NCBI GenBank assembly: GCA_024291935.2
Contig: CM044311.1
Location: 22,715,001-22,779,000, forward strand
DNA: 64,000 nucleotides
Source: Okapia johnstoni
Lineage: Eukaryota; Chordata; Mammalia; Artiodactyla; Giraffidae
Direction of reading: 5' to 3'
The position numbers and the translations under genes were made by a program. The first letter of the stretch is position 1, and each line of letters begins with the position of its first letter. This document shows positions 58,671 through 64,000 of the stretch, one piece after another. Below the pieces are notes generated by a model. The model did no database searches. It was not told where the DNA came from and was given only the letters and a program-made list of their open reading frames with translations.

Positions 58671-58836
58671 TTCAATCTTTTCCAGCATGAGGGTCTTTTC
58701 CAATGAGTTCGCACTTTGCATCAGGTGGCCAAACTAGTAGAGCTTTAGTTTCAGCATCAGTCCTTCCAATGAATATTCAGGGTTGATTTCCTTTAGGATT
58801 GACTGGTTTGATCTCCTTGTTGTCCAAGGGATTCTC
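58671..58836 (-). mobile_element. BovB, 3' segment of split element
   Basis: Minus-strand BovB up to the L1 insertion point. It lacks the last part of the 3'UTR and tail, so the element is 3' truncated as well as split. It continues at 61975. Confidence 0.88.
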
Positions 58837-58848
58837 GAGTATTCTCCA

Positions 58849-59704
58849 TGTAGAGGATCATGTCAACTGCAAACAGTGAGAGTTTTACTTCTTCTTTTCC
58901 TATCTGGATTCCTTTTATTTCTTTTTCAGCTCTGATTCCTGTGGCCAAAACTTCCAAAACTATGTTGAATAGTAGTGGTGAAAGTGGGCACCCTTGCCTT
59001 GTTCCTGACTTTAGGGGAAATGATTTCAACTTTTCACCATTGAGGATAATGTTTGCTGTGGGTTTGTCATATATAGCTTTTATTATGTTGAGGTATGTTC
59101 CTCCTATTCCTACTTTCTGGAGGGTTTTTATCATAAATGGATGTTGAATTTTGTCAAAAGCTTTTTCTGCATCTATTGAGATAATCATATGGTTTTTATC
59201 TTTCAATTTGTTACTGTGGGGTATTACATTGATTGATTTGCGGATATTAAAGAAACCTTGCATTCCTGGGATAAATCCCACTTGGTCATGATGTATGATC
59301 TTTTTAATATGTGGTTGGATTGTGTTTGCTATAATTTTATTAAGGATTTTTGCATCTATGTTCATCAGTGATATTGGCCTGTAGTTTTATTTTTTTGTGG
59401 AATCTTTGTCTGGTTTTGGAATTAGGGTGATGGTGGCCTCATAGAATGAGTTTGGAAGTTTACCTTCTTCTGCAATTTTCTGGAAGAGTTTGAGTAGGAT
59501 AGGTGTTAGCTCTTCTCTAAATTTTTGGTAGAATTTAGCTGTGAAGCCGTCTGGTCCTGGGCTTTTGTTTGCTGGAAGATTTCTGATTACATTTTCAATT
59601 TCTGTGCTTGTGATGGGTCTGTTAAGATCTTCTATTTCTTCCTGGTTCAGTTTTGGAAAGTTATAGTTTTCTAAGAATTTGTCCATTTCTTCCAAGTTGT
59701 CCAT
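58849..59704 (-). pseudogene. L1 ORF2 RT part (inverted segment)
   Basis: Two long open pieces: 59387-59704 (linker before the [19 protein letters not shown]) and 58793-59365 (RT core, [12 protein letters not shown] and [18 protein letters not shown]). The catalytic FADD reads FAVD at 58862-58873, replacing the first catalytic aspartate. A short interruption near 59366-59386 separates them. The frame runs beyond the insertion edge into BovB. Confidence 0.92.
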
Positions 59705-60130
59705 TTTATTGGCATATAGCTGTTGGTAGTAGTCTCTTATGATCCTTTGTATTTCTGTGTAGTCTGTTGTGATCTCTCCATTTTCATTTCTAATTTTGTT
59801 GATCTGATTCTTCTCCCTTTGTTTCTTGATGAGTCTGGCTAATGGTTTGTCAATTTTGTTTATCTTCTTGAAAAACCAGCTTTTAGTTTTGTTGATTTTT
59901 GCTATGGTCTCTTTTAAAAATTACTAGAGCTAATAAATGAATATAGTAAAGTTGAAGGATATAAAATTAACACACAGAAATCCCTTGCATTCCTATACAC
60001 CAATAATGAGAAAACAGAAAGAGAAATTAAGGAAACAGTACCATTCACCATCGCAACGAAAAGAATAAAATACTTAGGAATATATCTACCTAAAGAAACA
60101 AAAGACTTATATATAGAAAACTATAAAACA

Positions 60131-61322
60131 TTGATGAAAGAAATCAAAGAGGACAAAAACAGATGGAGAAATATACCGTGTTCATGGATTGGAAGAATTA
60201 ATATAGTGAAAATGAGTATACTACCCAAAGCAATCTATAGATTCAATGCAATCCCTATCAAGCTACCAATGGTATTTTTCACAGAACTAGAACAAATCAT
60301 TTCACAATTTGTATGCAAGTATAAGAAACCTCGAATAACCAAAGCAATCTTGAGAAAGAAGAATGGAACTGGAGGAATCAACCTGCCTGACTTCAGGCTC
60401 TACTACAAAGCCGCAGTCATAAAGACAGTATGGTACTGGCACAAAGATAGAAATATAGATCAATGGAACAAAATAGAAAGCCCAGAGATAAATCCACACA
60501 CCTATGGACACCTTATCTTCGACAAAGGAGGCAAGAATATACAATGGAGAAAAGACAATCTCTTTAACAAGTGGTGCTGGGAAAACTGGTCAACCACTTG
60601 TAAAAGAATGAAAGTAGAACACTTTCTAACACCATACACAAAAATAAACTCAAAATGGATTAAAGATCTAAATGTAAGACCAGAAACTATAAAACTCCTA
60701 GAGGAAAACATAGGGAAAACACTCTCCGACATAAATCACAGTAGGATCCTCCACGACCCACCTCCCAGAATATTGGAAATAAAAGCAAAAATAAACAAAT
60801 GGGATCTAATTAAAGTTAAAAGCTTTTGCACAACAAAGGAAACTTTAAGCAAGGTGAAAAGACAGCCTTCAGAATGGGAGAAAATCATAGCAAACGAAGC
60901 AACAAACAATTAATCTCAAAAATATACAAGCAACTCCTGCAGTGAATGCCAGAAAAATAAACGACCCAATCAAAAGATGGGCCAAAGAACTAAACAGACG
61001 TTTCTCCAAAGAAGACATACAGATGGCTAACAAGCACATGAAAAGATGCTCAACATCACTCATTATTAGAGAAATGCAAATCAAAACCACAATGAGGTAC
61101 CATTTCACGCCAGTCAGAATGGCTGTTATCCAAAAGTCTACAAGCAATAAACGCTGGAGAGGGTGTGGAGAAAAGGGAACGCTCTTACACTGTTGGTGGG
61201 AATGCAAACTAGTACAGCCACTATGGAGAACAGTGTGGAGATTTCTTAAAACTGGGAATAGAACTGCCATACGATCCAGCAATCCCACTGCTGGGCATAC
61301 ACACCGAGGAAACCAGAATTGA
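60131..61322 (+). pseudogene. L1 ORF2 C-terminal part
   Basis: Two open pieces, 60131-60913 (260 codons) and 60942-61322 (another frame). They cover the region after the RT through the cysteine-rich C-terminal segment ([40 protein letters not shown]). A stop and frameshift at 60911-60942 break it. It is the longest intact LINE reading frame in the window. Confidence 0.92.
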
Positions 61323-61974
61323 AAGAGACACATGTACCCCAATGTTCATCACTGCACTGTTTATAATAGTCAGGACATGGAAGCAACCTAGATGTGCATC
61401 AACAGACAATGGATAAGGAAGCTGTGGTACATATACACAATGGAATATTACTCAGCCATTAAAAAGAATACATTTGAATCAGTTCTACTGAGATGGATGA
61501 AACTTGATCCCATTATACAGAGTGAAGTAAGGCAGAAAGAAAAACACCAATACAGTATACTAATGCATATATATGGAATTTGAAAGATGGTAACGATAAC
61601 CCTATATGCATGACAGAATAAGAGACACAGATGCATAGAACAGTCTTATGGACTCTGAGGGAGAAGGTGAGGGTGGGACGTTCTGAGAGAATAGCATTGA
61701 AACATGTATATTATCACATGTGTAAGAGAACACCATTCCAGGTTCGATGCGTGAGACATAAATGCTCAGGGCAGGGGCAATGGGATGACCCAGAGGGATG
61801 GGATGGGGAGGGAGGTAGGAGGGGGGTTCAGGATGGGGAACACATGTAAACCCATGGCTGATTCATGTCAATGTATGGCAAAAACCACGACAATATTGTA
61901 AAGTAATTAGCCCCCAACTAAAATAAATAAATTTATTTAAAAAAATAAAAAAAAAAAAAAAAGAGTCTTCTCCA

Positions 61975-64000
61975 GCACCATAGTTCTAAAGCATCAATTC
62001 TTCAGTGTTCAGCCTTTTATACTGTCCAGCTCTCACAACCATATGTGACTACGGGAAAAAACCATAGCTTTGACTACATGGACATTCGTAAGCAAAGCAG
62101 TATCTCTACTTTTTAATATGCTGTCTAGGTTGGTCATTGCTTTTCTCCAAGGAGCAAGTGTTTTTTAATTTCATGGCTGCAGTCACCGTCCAAGTGATTT
62201 TGGAGCCCAAGAAAATAAAGTCTGTCCTGTTTCCATTGATTCCCCATCTATTTGCCATGAAGTGATGAGACTGAGTGCCACGATCTTAATTTTGAATATT
62301 GAGTTTTAAGACAACATTTTCATTCCCCTCTTTCACCTTCATCAGTAGGCTGTTTAGTTCCTTTTCACTTTCTGCCATAAGGGTGGTGTCGTCTGTATAT
62401 CTGAGGTTAATGATATTTCTCCCAGCAATCTTGATTCCAGCTTGTGGTTCATCCAGTCCAACATTTTGTGTGGTGTAATCTGCATAAAAGTTAAATAGGC
62501 CAGATGACAATATACAGCCTTGACCTACTCCTTTCCAAATTTGAAACCAGTCTGTTGTTCCATGTCCAGTTCCAACTGTTGCTTCTTGACCTGAATACAG
62601 GTTTCACAGGAGGCAGGTAAGGTGGTCTGGTATTCCCATCTCTTTCTGAAGTTTCCATAGTTTGTTGTGATATACATAGTCAAAGGCTTTAGTGTACTTA
62701 GTGAAGGAGAATTAGATGTTTTTTCTGGGATACTCTAGCTTTTTTGATGATCCAGTGGATGTTGCCAATTTGATCTCTGGTTCCTCTGCCTTTTCTAAAT
62801 CCAATTTGTACATGTGGAAGTTCTCAGTTCAGGTACTGTTTGTTGAAGGCCTAGCTTTAAGGATTGTGAGCATTAATTTGCTAGCATGTGAAATGAGTGT
62901 AATTGTGTGGTAATTTGAACATTCTTTGGCCTTACCCTTCTTTGGATTGGAATGAATATTGGACTACTTCAGTTCTCTGGCAACCAGTGAGCTTTCCAAA
63001 TTTATTGGCATATTGAATGCAGCACTTTAATAGCATCATCTTTTAGGATCTGAAATAGATCAGCTGGAATTCCATCACCTCCACTAGCTTTGTTTATAGT
63101 GATGGCTTCCAAAGGCTCACTTGACTTCATACTCCAAGATGTCTGGCTCTAGGTGAGTGATCACACCATCGTGGTTATTTGGGACATTAAGATTTTTTTG
63201 TATAGTTCTTCTGAGTATTTTTGCCAACTCTTCTTAATATATTTTGCTTCTGTTAGGTCCATACCATTTCTGTCCTTTCCCATCTTTGCATGAAATTTTC
63301 CCTTTGTATCTCTAACTTTCTTGAAGAGATCTCTAGTCTTTCCCATTCTACAGGTTTCCTTCATTTCTTTGAATTGTTCACCTTCTTATATCTCTTTGCT
63401 ATTCTTTGGAACTCTGCATTCAGATGAATATATCTTTCCTTTTGTCCTTGGCCTCCTTTAGCTCCTCTTCATTTCTCAGCTATTTTTAAGGCCTCCCCAG
63501 ACAATCATTTTCCTTTTTTCCATTACTTTTTCTTGGGGATGGTTTTGATCACCACCTCCTGTACAATGTTATGAATCTCCACCCACAGTTCTTCAGGCAC
63601 TTTGTCTATCAGATATAATCTCTTGGATCTATTTGTTACTTTCACTGTATAATTGTAACAGATTTTATTTAGGTCATACCTGAATGGCCTAGTGGTTTTC
63701 CTTACATTCTTAAATTTAAGCCTAAATTTGGCAATAAGGAGTTCATGATCTGAGCCACAATCAACTCCTGGTCTTGTTTTTGCTGACTGTATAGAGATTC
63801 TCCATCTTCAGTACAAAGAACATAATCAATCTGATTTTGGTACTGACCATTTGGTGATGTCCATGTGTAGTCATCTCTTGTGCTGTTGGAAGAGGGTGTT
63901 TGCTATGACCAGTGTATTCTCTTGGCAAAACTCTGTTAGCCTTTGCCCTGCCTCATTGTGTACTCCAAAATCAAACTTGCCTGTTACTCCATGTATCTCT
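61975..64000 (-). mobile_element. BovB, 5' segment, runs off window
   Basis: Minus-strand BovB continuing from 58836 after removal of the L1. It covers the RT (end near 62000), the linker and the C-terminal part of the endonuclease near 63700-63990, so the 5' end lies beyond the window. At more than 2 kb it is the longest BovB copy here. Confidence 0.93.
62286..63990 (-). pseudogene. BovB endonuclease-RT remnant
   Basis: Readable pieces include 63161-63364 (linker: GKTRDLFKKVRDTKGKFHAK) and 62286-62510 (RT around the catalytic box). The box reads YTDD at 62388-62399 rather than YADD, keeping both aspartates, but surrounding stops and frameshifts make it inactive. At 63720-63990 the endonuclease end is visible in a broken frame. 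Confidence 0.88.

Larger units (their letters stand above)
58849..61962. mobile_element. L1 with 5' inversion, inside BovB
   Basis: Two L1 parts in opposite orientation: 58849-59918 minus (ORF2 linker and RT) and 59919-61962 plus (ORF2 after the RT catalytic box, 3'UTR, poly(A)). Duplication gagtattctcca (58837-58848) / gagtcttctcca (61963-61974), one mismatch, flanks the whole. The parts meet in L1 coordinates with only a small loss. This is the standard twin-priming product. Confidence 0.94.
24077..64000 (-). other. NCAM2: NCAM2 intron 1, partial
   Basis: Everything from the exon 2 acceptor to the window end. No signal-peptide exon or CpG-rich promoter is seen, so at least 39.9 kb of intron 1 is present. 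It holds most of the mobile elements described below. Confidence 0.8.

Noticed and set aside
60131..60913. 260-codon open frame as a host gene
   Set aside because: It is the C-terminal part of L1 ORF2, in an L1 with poly(A) and target duplication, and is broken before the real end.
1..64000. Bacterial-style signals (ribosome binding sites, operons, terminators)
   Set aside because: Spliced exons and ruminant retroelements show this is a mammalian nuclear genome, so such signals have no meaning here.
24077..64000. NCAM2 exon 1 or promoter
   Set aside because: I looked on the minus strand for a signal-peptide frame with a phase-1 donor and for a CpG island; neither is evident. The only CpG-rich patch (about 40385-40650) belongs to an ERV LTR on the other strand.

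Overview
This window is intronic mammalian DNA from a ruminant, most likely a bovid (cattle or a close relative). The lineage call rests on dense BovB (RTE) LINEs, tRNA-Glu-derived Bov-tA SINEs, a complete BOV-A2 dimer and ruminant-type L1 copies. The only host gene recognised is NCAM2 (neural cell adhesion molecule 2), on the minus strand. Four coding exons are visible: exon 2 (24002-24076), exon 3 (19635-19841), exon 4 (17619-17762) and exon 5 (9994-10131). They encode Ig-like domain 1 from just after the signal peptide and all of Ig-like domain 2. All four have phase-1 boundaries and lengths divisible by three. Exon numbering assumes that the signal-peptide exon lies beyond position 64000.

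Layout. 1-9993 is part of intron 5: a decayed plus-strand L1 with a BovB inserted in it, then Bov-tA SINEs. 10132-17618 is intron 4: a 1.6 kb BovB, an inverted pair of BovB 3' ends around an L1 tail, and a MER3-like hAT remnant. 17763-19634 is intron 3, with old L2-like and MIR sequence. 19842-24001 is intron 2, with Bov-tA and BOV-A2. From 24077 to the end is the 5'-proximal part of a very long intron 1 (more than 39.9 kb). It holds a rearranged BovB composite (32069-33758, flanked by a 36-bp direct repeat), a decayed class I (gammaretrovirus-like) endogenous retrovirus (34949-41216), a MaLR LTR, a SINE-free stretch of about 6.4 kb (49560-55969), and a 5'-inverted L1 inside a minus-strand BovB that runs off the right edge.

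No retroelement gene looks functional: every reverse transcriptase catalytic motif I could read is mutated or frameshifted. The ERV protease has Asn where the catalytic Asp belongs. The window is therefore NCAM2 exons in a matrix of nested retroelements that can be ordered by their target-site duplications.

I found no evidence of a previously undescribed biological system. The best leads are structural: the BovB composite with a perfect 25-bp foldback, the hAT element carried inside both LTRs of the ERV, the L1 twin-priming product with readable breakpoints, and the large SINE-free island in intron 1. Coordinates of old repeats are approximate because no alignment could be run.
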